Part shown: in pieces, positions 1-6,533 of the stretch
Layout: every line of letters starts with the position of its first letter
Position numbering within the stretch: the stretch's first letter is position 1
Assembly (NCBI GenBank): GCA_017935365.1
Contig: JAGBHT010000050.1
Location: 1-40,450, forward strand
Length of the DNA: 40,450 nt
DNA from: Ruminiclostridium sp.
Lineage (GTDB): Bacteria > Bacillota > Clostridia > Oscillospirales > Ruminococcaceae
Direction of reading: 5' to 3'
Notes under the pieces: generated by a model
Told to the model about the DNA's origin: nothing
Databases searched by the model: none
Seen by the model: the letters and a program-made list of their open reading frames with translations, nothing else
Program-made: the position numbers and the translations under genes

Positions 1-269
1 CGTCGTCTGCCAACGTAGACGCTTTCATTGAGAAAGCAAAACGGTATAAAACCATTGACAAATTAACACCCGAAATCGTGCGCCTGTTTATCGCAAGGAT
101 CGAGATCGGAGAACGCACTGTGAAATACTCACGGCACTCCGTTCAAAAAATCCGAATCATTTACCGTGACATCGGTGAATGGGATTACGACGATGCGGCA
201 GAAGCCGAACAGCAACAACCGCAGATCGTAGCAGTGACCGTAGCACAACCGGAACTGCTCCCCGCATAA
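1..269 (+). CDS. C-terminal part of a large serine recombinase (partial, runs off the left edge)
   Basis: The frame is open from the left edge (first full codon at 3) to a TAA at 267-269, so this is the tail of a longer gene. It reads through AFIEKAKRYKTIDKLTPEIV and then IARIEIGER, typical of the DUF4368-type C-terminal tail of large serine recombinases of conjugative and mobilizable elements in Clostridia (TndX/TnpX type). These enzymes excise and integrate their element through a serine-DNA intermediate. The catalytic N-terminal domain lies outside the window. The gene stops about 90 bp before the remains of a nitroreductase gene, which fits a recombinase sitting at the very end of its element. 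A GTG at 78 is only an internal valine. Family assignment rests on motif recall, not an alignment. Confidence 0.8.
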   Translation, partial: SSANVDAFIEKAKRYKTIDKLTPEIVRLFIARIEIGERTVKYSRHSVQKIRIIYRDIGEWDYDDAAEAEQQQPQIVAVTVAQPELLPA

Positions 270-281
270 ACACCGCACGCA

Positions 282-316
282 GTAACGGCGGATGACTAAC
301 CGCCATCCGCCGTTAC
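282..316. repeat. Perfect 13-bp inverted repeat at the element end
   Basis: GTAACGGCGGATG (282-294) is exactly complementary to 304-316, with a 9-nt loop. There is no T-run on either side, so it is a poor intrinsic terminator. It lies between the recombinase stop and the interrupted nitroreductase, so it may be part of the recombination or transfer end of the element, or a factor-assisted terminator. Its function is not known from sequence. Confidence 0.6.
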
Positions 317-357
317 CACACCTACATACTGTCAGAAAATGTCCCTATGAACACTAA

Positions 358-792
358 CAGAACGAAATGTGCGGCTATTACGGCGAACAGCTGGTATTGC
401 TTGCCGCACGGCTTGGACTTGACAGTTGTTGGGTGGCAATGTCATACGCAAAAGTAAAAAATGCCTATACCATATCAAAGGGCGAAAAATTGTGCTGCGT
501 TATTTCTCTCGGTTATGGCAAGACGCACGGAACTCCCCATAAGAGCAAGTCAATCGAAGAGGTTGCGGTTATAAAGGAAGACACTCCGGAGTGGTTTATA
601 AACGGCGTTAAAGCCGCATTGCTGGCACCTACCGCCATGAATCAGCAGAAATTCGGATTTATGCTCGATGGTGATAAAGTTCTGGCTAAAGCAGGTAAAG
701 GTATTCTTTCTGATATGGATTTAGGTATAGTCAAGTATCATTTTGAAATAGGCTCGGGAAAAGAGATTTTCGGCGATAAAATCAAAATCTGA
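358..792 (+). pseudogene. Nitroreductase-family C-terminal fragment, 5' part missing
   Basis: The reading frame begins abruptly after an in-frame TAA at 355-357 with QNEMCGYYGEQLVLLAARLG and continues through LGLDSCWVAMSY, ALLAPTAMNQQKFGF and MDLGIVKYHFEIGSG. These match the C-terminal half of the TM1586-type nitroreductases, FMN enzymes of roughly 220-270 residues. Only about 144 codons remain, and the N-terminal FMN-binding half is absent. No ribosome-binding site precedes ATG 367. The break coincides with the end of the recombinase-bearing element to the left, so the likeliest history is insertion of that element into the gene; the other half should lie at the far end of the element. The fragment is unlikely to bind FMN by itself. 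Confidence 0.75.
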
Positions 793-979
793 AATGTATA
801 GTGTTTTATTTATGCAGTAAATATTCACTGTTTATGCACTGATTATTCGCTTAAAATGCCGATTTCACTGAAAAAAGCGCCGTTTTCAATGTTTTTAACA
901 CAAACCGATGTATATATGTTATGATTATATTGCAGGTTGGTACTGCAAATGGGTGGGGTTATAGAAAGGTTTGTATGTT

Positions 980-1210
980 ATGTTTTTTTACGATGTTGTG
1001 AGGGAGAATCACTCGGACAGTGAAATCGGGAATTATGACGCATTCGGAATCGCGGCATTCAGGATAACTGACGGCGCAAAAGAAAAACTGTGTCAAATTG
1101 AAGATGTATTTCTGAATGAAAACAAGGCAAGAGAGTTTACGCAGAAATGCAACGATTTTCAGCTGTCGCCCGTACATATCTATGATGCTGTACTTGATGC
1201 AATAGGGTGA
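980..1210 (+). CDS. DUF6514-family small protein
   Basis: This 76-residue protein has an alternating beta-rich N-terminus (MFFYDVV...YDAFGIAAF) and ends with LSPVHIYDAVLDAIG. The closing 'ELSPIHFxDVVxDxL' pattern is characteristic of the DUF6514 family, which is common in Clostridia and has no known biochemical role. I chose ATG 980 because AAAGG at 965-969 sits 10 nt upstream; a TTG at 971 in the same frame is too close to that site. The gene stands alone, followed by its own terminator at 1227-1263. The family call is from memory of the C-terminal pattern. Confidence 0.65.
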   Translation: MFFYDVVRENHSDSEIGNYDAFGIAAFRITDGAKEKLCQIEDVFLNENKAREFTQKCNDFQLSPVHIYDAVLDAIG

Positions 1211-1226
1211 CAGTACATAGCCTTGC

Positions 1227-1263
1227 AAACAGCCGCACAAAGAAAATGGCGGCTGTTTTGTTT
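1227..1263 (+). terminator. Intrinsic terminator of the DUF6514 gene
   Basis: AAACAGCCGC (1227-1236) pairs with GCGGCTGTTT (1249-1258), followed by TTGTTTTT. It lies 16 nt after the stop codon. Confidence 0.85.
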
Positions 1264-1387
1264 TTATGATGGTATTTTGAGATAGCACGTTTAATGATCT
1301 GACATCCCGATAGGGTTTCAAACTGCCGGAATACATACGAAAAAATTTTATCAATAATCCCCAAACAATCCCCAAAACAGACAAAAC

Positions 1388-1439
1388 GCAAAAAATTAAA
1401 CTTAACAAACCGCATAACAGAGCCGTTTGTTAAGTTTAA
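1388..1439 (-). terminator. Terminator of the tRNA-Ser/tRNA-Leu transcript
   Basis: TTAAACTTAACAAAC (1396-1410) is perfectly complementary to 1425-1439, a 15-bp stem. On the minus strand it is followed by a run of T (the A-run at 1390-1395). It lies directly downstream of tRNA-Leu in the direction of transcription. Confidence 0.85.
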
Positions 1440-1443
1440 ATGT

Positions 1444-1526
<83 letters not shown>

Positions 1527-1559
1527 ATATAAAAACGACGCTGAATACTCAGCGTCGTG

Positions 1560-1651
1560 TGGCGGAAAGAGAGGGATTCGAACCCTCGAACGGGTATTAG
1601 CCGTTACACGATTTCCAATCGTGCGCCTTAGACCAGCTCAGCCATCTTTCC
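1560..1651 (-). tRNA. tRNA-Ser (anticodon GGA)
   Basis: The minus strand gives acceptor GGAAAGA/TCTTTCC, anticodon stem CACGA/TCGTG with loop TTGGAAA (anticodon GGA), a long class II variable arm, T-arm GAGGGTTCGAATCCCTC, discriminator G and encoded CCA. It is 92 nt long and is the first gene of the two-tRNA transcript. Confidence 0.97.
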
Positions 1652-1662
1652 ACGACTTTAAT

Positions 1663-1691
1663 ATTTTATCATATTTTCAGCCCGATGTCAA
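1663..1691 (-). promoter_or_regulatory. Sigma-A promoter of the tRNA pair
   Basis: On the minus strand TTGACA (plus-strand 1686-1691) is followed after exactly 17 nt by TAAAAT (plus-strand 1663-1668). The predicted start lies just before tRNA-Ser. Confidence 0.85.
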
Positions 1692-1780
1692 GAACTTTTT
1701 GCAAAAAGTTCGTTTTAATACCGATTATCGCATTTTTATGAATTTTATTTATAATTTTATGAAAATTGGGCAAATCGCTC

Positions 1781-1809
1781 TTGACAAACACTATATATTG
1801 TGCTACAAT
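1781..1809 (+). promoter_or_regulatory. Sigma-A promoter of the glycyl-radical-like gene
   Basis: TTGACA (1781-1786), 17-nt spacer, TACAAT (1804-1809). The start codon of the next gene is at 1873, leaving a leader of about 57 nt. Confidence 0.88.
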
Positions 1810-1872
1810 CTAAGAAAACAACAAAATGTACTTACTGCTTTTATATACAGTAAATTTGAAAGGAAGATTGTT

Positions 1873-2175
1873 ATGGTAAAGGTAAATGTAAAAAACGGCA
1901 CACTCGATCAGAAAGAGATCGATGCTTATGTTCAGTATGCAATAGAGGCTAATCCCGGTAAGCTGGTAACGGAACTCGATATTAATCTTGACGGTGATTA
2001 TGTTGACCTTACATATCATTTCGGCGAGATCCCGTTTGACCGTATCCGTCGTATCACAGGATACCTTGTAGGTACCCTTGACAGATTCAACAACGCTAAA
2101 AAGGCTGAGGTTCAGGACAGAGTAAAGCACAGCATTGCTCCCGAGGCTGAGGAAGACATTTATGTCACTGCTTAA
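1873..2175 (+). CDS. Stand-alone protein resembling the glycyl-radical tail of anaerobic ribonucleotide reductase (NrdD)
   Basis: This 100-residue protein starts at ATG 1873 with GAAAGGAAG 7 nt upstream and has its own consensus promoter. Residues 57-86 (DRIRRITGYLVGTLDRFNNA and EVQDRVKH) line up with the extreme C-terminus of class III ribonucleotide reductase, whose radical glycine sits in R-V-x-G-Y-L; the equivalent here is Gly63. The two CxxC zinc pairs that precede that loop in NrdD are missing and there is no cysteine at all. The first 50 residues are a separate small alpha/beta segment. It could be a spare glycyl-radical domain comparable to GrcA/YfiD for pyruvate formate-lyase, or a non-catalytic paralogue. 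Database annotations may call such proteins 'anaerobic ribonucleoside-triphosphate reductase' although no catalytic barrel is present. Confidence 0.7.
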   Translation: MVKVNVKNGTLDQKEIDAYVQYAIEANPGKLVTELDINLDGDYVDLTYHFGEIPFDRIRRITGYLVGTLDRFNNAKKAEVQDRVKHSIAPEAEEDIYVTA

Positions 2176-2220
2176 ACCGTCATTGTTCTCCAAAAAATGA
2201 CAGTATATATTTAAGGCTAT

Positions 2221-2268
2221 CCGCCCATACTTTTATCGGAAAATGAAAGTGTGGGCGGTGGTTTTTTT
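2221..2268 (+). terminator. Hairpin-terminator that also covers the sigG ribosome-binding site
   Basis: CCGCCCATACTTT (2221-2233) pairs with AAAGTGTGGGCGG (2246-2258; one G-U), then TGG and seven T. It is a good intrinsic terminator for the upstream gene. The 3' arm contains the purine-rich GGGCGGTGG that would serve as ribosome-binding site for the TTG start of sigG at 2267, so the same hairpin would mask it in any read-through RNA. Confidence 0.75.
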
Positions 2269-3037
2269 GTATTACAACAAGGTTGAGATAAGCGGTGTAA
2301 ATACGGCTAAATTAAAGGTGCTCAAAGAGTCGGAGAAGATGGAGCTCCTGCAAAAAATGCGTGACGGGGACCCGAATGCAAGAGAAGAGCTTATAAACGG
2401 CAATCTCCGCCTTGTGTTGAGTGTGATACAGCGTTTTTCCGGCAGGGGAGAGAACCCTGACGATCTTTTTCAGGTCGGTTGTATCGGGCTTATGAAAGCA
2501 ATTGACAATTTTTGCCCTGATTTTAATGTCAGATTCAGCACTTATGCCGTACCTATGATAATGGGCGAACTGCGCCGCTATCTGCGCGACTCCGGCTCTA
2601 TCCGTGTCAGCCGTTCTATGCGTGATCTTGCATATAAGGCTATGCAGGCGCGTGAGAAACTTACAACAGAACATTCAAAAGAACCCACTATTGAGCAGAT
2701 TGCAAAAGAAATCGACGCAAAACGCGAGGATGTTGTAATTGCGCTTGAGGCGGTCAGCGATCCTATATCGCTGTATGAACCTGTATTTTCCGAGTCTGGC
2801 GACACGATATATATGATGGATCAGATAGGGGATAATAACGATGACAGAAACTGGCTTGATGAAATAGCGTTGAAAGAAGCTATCATCGGACTTGACGACA
2901 GGGAAAAGAATATTCTCAAACTGCGCTTTTTCCGCGGTAAAACGCAGGTCGAGGTCGCACAGGAAATAGGCATCAGTCAGGCGCAGGTGTCAAGGCTCGA
3001 AAAAGGTGCGCTCGGTAAGATAAAAAAAGTGTTATAA
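2267..3037 (+). CDS. sigG: RNA polymerase forespore sigma factor G
   Basis: SigG directs late gene expression in the developing forespore. The N-terminus YNKVEISGVNTAKLKVLK is the SigG signature (Bacillus: SRNKVEICGVDTSKLPVLK) and separates it from SigF. Region 2 shows NGNLRLVLSVIQRF and DDLFQVGCIGLMKAIDNF; region 2.4 has FSTYAVPMIMGELRRYLRD; region 4 has the helix-turn-helix QVEVAQEIGISQAQVSRLEK. With TTG 2267 the protein is 256 residues, the usual length. An in-frame ATG at 2243 would add eight residues but has no ribosome-binding site and lies in a hairpin loop. I saw no convincing forespore-type promoter; transcription may be read-through from the upstream gene. SpoIIG genes, the usual neighbours, are absent. 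Confidence 0.93.
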   Translation: MYYNKVEISGVNTAKLKVLKESEKMELLQKMRDGDPNAREELINGNLRLVLSVIQRFSGRGENPDDLFQVGCIGLMKAIDNFCPDFNVRFSTYAVPMIMGELRRYLRDSGSIRVSRSMRDLAYKAMQAREKLTTEHSKEPTIEQIAKEIDAKREDVVIALEAVSDPISLYEPVFSESGDTIYMMDQIGDNNDDRNWLDEIALKEAIIGLDDREKNILKLRFFRGKTQVEVAQEIGISQAQVSRLEKGALGKIKKVL

Positions 3038-3059
3038 CTATGAAATCACATATTTTTGC

Positions 3060-3088
3060 TTGACTTATACGATATTATGTAGTATGCT
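3060..3088 (+). promoter_or_regulatory. Possible sigma-A promoter of the membrane-protein gene
   Basis: TTGACT (3060-3065), 17-nt spacer, TATGCT (3083-3088). The -10 matches four of six consensus bases. Confidence 0.5.
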
Positions 3089-3124
3089 TGTTACAGATAT
3101 TAAATAAAGGATAACAAGGGAAAT

Positions 3125-3682
3125 ATGAAACGCTTTCTTTTACTCATACCGGTGATGCTCCAGCCGTATATTTTACTGTTTGCTCTCTACTCTATATTTA
3201 TAGATCAATCTATTGTAGAGTATTTTTTTGACAATAATGGACTGTGGCTGTTATTTATGATATTTGTGACAATTGTCATTTCGTTTATATGCACGCTTGT
3301 GTATATGCCGCTTTGCCTTGCAAAGGGGTGGAGCGCAAGGCAGACCGCCTTTTTCAATATGCTTATAAAGCTTGTTCAGATACCGGCATATCTTGCTATA
3401 TTTGTGCTTGGCGTATTATTTTTCATTACAATTTTCACTTATGCTTTTTCTGTTTTTTTCGTGCTGTTCGATTGTATAACGATATTCCTTACAGGGCTTG
3501 TCGGATTAACGGCAAATCTCAGGCTTTATAAGGAACGTAAGTGTTCCGGAAGCTTTGCGGCTTTGAATTCTGTATGTCAGTTTATTTTCTGTATAGATGT
3601 CATAAGCGCTGTTGTCGTTTATGTATATTCGAGAAAAGAGCCGGTACAGCAAAATTTCATTTATCGCAATCCTGCACAATAA
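3125..3682 (+). CDS. Multi-pass membrane protein of unknown function
   Basis: This 185-residue protein has about four to five hydrophobic segments: roughly residues 5-27, 38-63, 80-108, 110-130 and 150-168. A short basic loop (CLAKGWSARQTAF) and a cytoplasmic-looking tail with LRLYKERK and YSRKEP interrupt them. It resembles small multi-pass proteins found singly in clostridial genomes, but I recognise no family motif and assign no function. AAGGG lies 6-8 nt before ATG 3125. It is a single-gene unit with a weak promoter at 3060 and a good terminator at 3697. Confidence 0.75.
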   Translation: MKRFLLLIPVMLQPYILLFALYSIFIDQSIVEYFFDNNGLWLLFMIFVTIVISFICTLVYMPLCLAKGWSARQTAFFNMLIKLVQIPAYLAIFVLGVLFFITIFTYAFSVFFVLFDCITIFLTGLVGLTANLRLYKERKCSGSFAALNSVCQFIFCIDVISAVVVYVYSRKEPVQQNFIYRNPAQ

Positions 3683-3696
3683 TATAACGTTTTATC

Positions 3697-3736
3697 ACGG
3701 CGCATCGACCCGATTTGGTTGATGTGCCGTTCTTTT
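3697..3736 (+). terminator. Intrinsic terminator
   Basis: ACGGCGCATCGACC (3697-3710) pairs with GGTTGATGTGCCGT (3717-3730, with small mismatches), followed by TCTTTT. Confidence 0.85.
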
Positions 3737-3767
3737 ATATACTCATCAAAAATGCTGATCATAACTA

Positions 3768-3796
3768 TTGAAATCCGCAGAATAAAGTGATATAAT
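3768..3796 (+). promoter_or_regulatory. Sigma-A promoter of the MATE gene
   Basis: TTGAAA (3768-3773), 17-nt spacer, TATAAT (3791-3796); the coding start is at 3835. Confidence 0.85.
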
Positions 3797-3834
3797 CATA
3801 CAGCAAACGAGTTTTATAAAAAGAAGGTTATTTC

Positions 3835-5163
3835 TTGGCAACAAAAGCAAAGCAGGCGGCAGACTCTATGTCGCCTGAGTTTTTCGGTACTGAAAGTGTA
3901 TGGAAGATAATGCTCCGTATCGCGCCGCCTATAATGCTGGCACAGCTGATACAGGCAATGTACAATATAATTGACAGTCTGTTTGTCGGTCAGTATTCCG
4001 ATGACGGACTTACGGCGCTGTCGGCGATCTATCCTATACAGCTTATCATTATTGCACTGGCCGTCGGAACAGGCGTCGGCACAAATACCCTTATGGCAAA
4101 ACAATATGCGCTCAAAGACGAGAAAGGCGCAAATCATACCGCAGGTGTCGGAATGGTGCTGGCGGTAATTATGTGGGTGCTGACATCGGTGCTGTCAGTG
4201 GCATTTATGGGGCTGTATGTAGGTGTGTCGGTACAGTCGCCTGTAGCAATGCAGTATGCAAACGAATACGGACTTATAGTAAGTATCGGCAGTATAGGTC
4301 TTTTCCTTGAGGGTAACTGGACAAAGGTGCATCAGGCGGCAGGAAATATGAAACTGCCGATGATAGCACAGATAGTCGGTGCGGTAATAAATATAATACT
4401 TGATCCGTTGTTGATTTTTGCCGCAGGACTGGGAATAAAGGGTGCGGCAATAGCTACCGTTATCGGTCAGATAGCCGCCGCTGTAATTGTCGGCATAAAG
4501 GGCTTCAGAAAACCGCCTGCAATAAAGCAGATGCCGAAAACAGTAAAGGATATCTACAAGCTCGGCTATCCGTCAATATGTATGCAGGCGCTCTATACGG
4601 TGTACATAGCGATTCTGAATATAATCCTTGCAGGTTTCTGCGATGAGGCGGTAACGGTACTCGGACTGTATTATAAACTGCAGTCGTTTTTCTTTATTCC
4701 GCTTCTGGGACTACAGACTTGTATCGTACCGGTTCTCAGTTACAATTACACATCGGGCGATTATTTCAGGTGCAGAAAGATATTCCGCAGTTCGCTTATA
4801 ATTTCGGGTGTGTTTATGATACTGGGCGTGCTGTCGTTTGAGCTTATCCCTACACAGCTTATCGGACTGTTTACTCAGAGTGAAACAGTGAAGAGTATAG
4901 GTGCGGTAGGCTTCAGGCTTATAGGTGCAAGTTTTATCCCCGCTGTATTTTCATTTATGACGCCGGTTTTCTTCCAGTCGATAGGATACTCCAAGACCAG
5001 TACGTTCTTATCCGTACTGCGTCAGATAATCTGCCTTGTGCCGTTGTTCTGGCTGTTCTCGCTTATCGGACTGGATTATACTTGGCTTGCTTTCCCGTTG
5101 TCCGAAATCATTACTGGTGCTATCGGAATGGGTATGTATTATTACGCAGTAAACCGTTTCTGA
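3835..5163 (+). CDS. MATE-family multidrug/cation antiporter
   Basis: A 442-residue integral membrane protein with about twelve predicted helices in two six-helix halves, the MATE architecture. Characteristic segments are PPIMLAQLIQAMYNIIDSLF (first helix), GTGVGTNTLMAKQYALKD after helix 2, GNMKLPMIAQIVGAVINIIL between helices 4 and 5, and LGLQTCIVPVLSYNYTSGDY in the second half. MATE proteins export organic cations and other compounds using Na+ or H+ gradients; the substrate cannot be read from sequence. The start is TTG 3835 with AGAAGG upstream; no ATG nearby preserves the N-terminal residues. The gene is monocistronic with its own promoter (3768) and terminator. Confidence 0.93.
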   Translation: MATKAKQAADSMSPEFFGTESVWKIMLRIAPPIMLAQLIQAMYNIIDSLFVGQYSDDGLTALSAIYPIQLIIIALAVGTGVGTNTLMAKQYALKDEKGANHTAGVGMVLAVIMWVLTSVLSVAFMGLYVGVSVQSPVAMQYANEYGLIVSIGSIGLFLEGNWTKVHQAAGNMKLPMIAQIVGAVINIILDPLLIFAAGLGIKGAAIATVIGQIAAAVIVGIKGFRKPPAIKQMPKTVKDIYKLGYPSICMQALYTVYIAILNIILAGFCDEAVTVLGLYYKLQSFFFIPLLGLQTCIVPVLSYNYTSGDYFRCRKIFRSSLIISGVFMILGVLSFELIPTQLIGLFTQSETVKSIGAVGFRLIGASFIPAVFSFMTPVFFQSIGYSKTSTFLSVLRQIICLVPLFWLFSLIGLDYTWLAFPLSEIITGAIGMGMYYYAVNRF

Positions 5164-5173
5164 ATAGATATAA

Positions 5174-5220
5174 AAATTCCCCGCAGATCACACATATGAG
5201 TGAATCTGTGGGGATTTCTT
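5174..5220. terminator. Bidirectional terminator between converging genes
   Basis: AAATTCCCCGCAGAT (5174-5188) pairs with ATCTGTGGGGATTT (5204-5217). It lies between the MATE stop (5163) and the converging solute-binding pseudogene (ending 5222), with short T-runs on both strands. Confidence 0.75.
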
Positions 5221-5221
5221 A

Positions 5222-6527
5222 TCAGTCTATCATACCTTTGAGATATTGTTCAAAACACGTTTCAGCTTCTTCTGCGTTCTTTATTTCACCTGTTGCTATT
5301 TTTTGGAGCGTATAAGCAAAACTCTCGTCAGCCAGAGCAAGCTTGTCCGAATGATAAGGATTTACTTTTCTTATTGCTTCGATCTCGTTGTACTGTTCAA
5401 AACGCGTGCCGGTCTTTGTTCCCTCAGTAGAACTCGGAACACCTTTTACCTCAGCCATTTTGTTGATCTCAGCCTTTGAGCAGGTAAAGCGTAAGAACAC
5501 TTTTGCCATCTCTTCATCGGAACTTCCGTTTACGATTGAAAGACCCGCAAGGTGAGTAACGCTGAGTACCGGTACATCACTTTCGACCGGCAGTGAAACA
5601 AATTCATATTCGAAAGGATTGCAGTGAACTCTTCCGATTTGCTTTCACGCTTTTTCATACCGCTGAACCCTTCTGTATCGAAACACAGGAACGGCGTCTT
5701 TCCCTTAAAGAAGTAAAGTATACTGCCTTCATAAATATCGGGTATTTCTGTGTTCTTGTTATAATCTATATACTTGTTGTTTACAAGCTCACACATCTGT
5801 GTGAATTCTTTTTCATATATCTTTCCGCAACCGTCGCTTGCGGTTGAAAGCTGATTCAGAACGCTGTCACAGTTGTCAAGGTTATGTATGCGGTATTTTA
5901 CATCGTTATTCAGTATATTCTTGTACAAACTGTCGTTACAGCCGACTATCGGCGTGTAGCCTTTTCCTTGAGAGCAGAGCAGACCTTTAAAAATTCATCG
6001 TGTGTTGACGGGATTTCAAGACCCAGTTCATCGAGCAGAGTTTTATTGACAACAAATCCTGTTGTCTTATTGCCCCAGTTGAGAGCGCAGAATTTTCCCT
6101 CTGACGACGAACAAACGCTGAGATTACCGGCAAGTATATATGTGTTAAGTCCGATGTCAGACAAGTCAAGCAGTTCTGATATGATTTTACTCTTATCCTT
6201 GTAATATCCGTTTACATCGAACATTACAATTTCGGGTTTATCCGCTCCGGTAACGATAGTAGACAGCATATTTGTGTAATCGTCAACCCTTGTATAGCTG
6301 ATCGTTACATCGGGATAAATTTCATTGAAGTCTGCCGCAACCGCTTCAAGTGCCTCAAAATTCGACCAGCTGCCCTTTACCTCGATCGTTGTTTCGGTCG
6401 AGGTGTCCAGCGACGGCACAAACTCCTTTTCCTGTATGCTGCCGCTGTCCGTGCCTGAGCTGTTACAGCCGCAAAGTGCGGTGATCAGCAACGCCGCACT
6501 CAGTCCCGATGCGATTTTCTTTTTCAT
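5222..6527 (-). pseudogene. Extracellular solute-binding lipoprotein (family 1), two frameshifts
   Basis: Starts at 6527 with signal sequence MKKKIASGLSAALLITALCG and lipobox cysteine, then a family-1 sugar-binding-protein body (ADFNEIYPDVTISYTRVDDY, EIVMFDVNGYYKD, GFVVNKTLLDELGLEIP). The frame breaks near 5960 (CSALKEK should continue GYTPIVGCNDSLYKN; one G missing) and again near 5619 (EEFTA should continue NPFEYEFVSLPVESDVPVLS; one base missing in an A-run). The last frame finishes normally at 5222. Both lesions are single-base losses in short runs, so sequencing error is possible. The neighbouring kinase carries nonsense mutations too, which favours true decay. It follows the kinase by 6 nt, so the pair was an operon. 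No permease genes are nearby, so it probably served signalling rather than transport. Confidence 0.85.
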
Positions 6528-6533
6528 AACGTT

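Noticed and set aside
929..949. Small inverted repeat TTGCAG/CTGCAA before the DUF6514 gene as an operator
   Set aside because: Only six pairs with no clear promoter alongside; too weak to claim.
1264..1443. Integration site (att) beside tRNA-Leu
   Set aside because: The tRNA lies intact with its own terminator, and I found no duplicated tRNA 3' end or integrase gene next to it; the serine recombinase at the left edge does not use tRNA genes as a rule.
2267..3037. Assignment as sigF
   Set aside because: The NKVEISGVNTAKL N-terminus and lack of linked spoIIAA-spoIIAB point to sigG.
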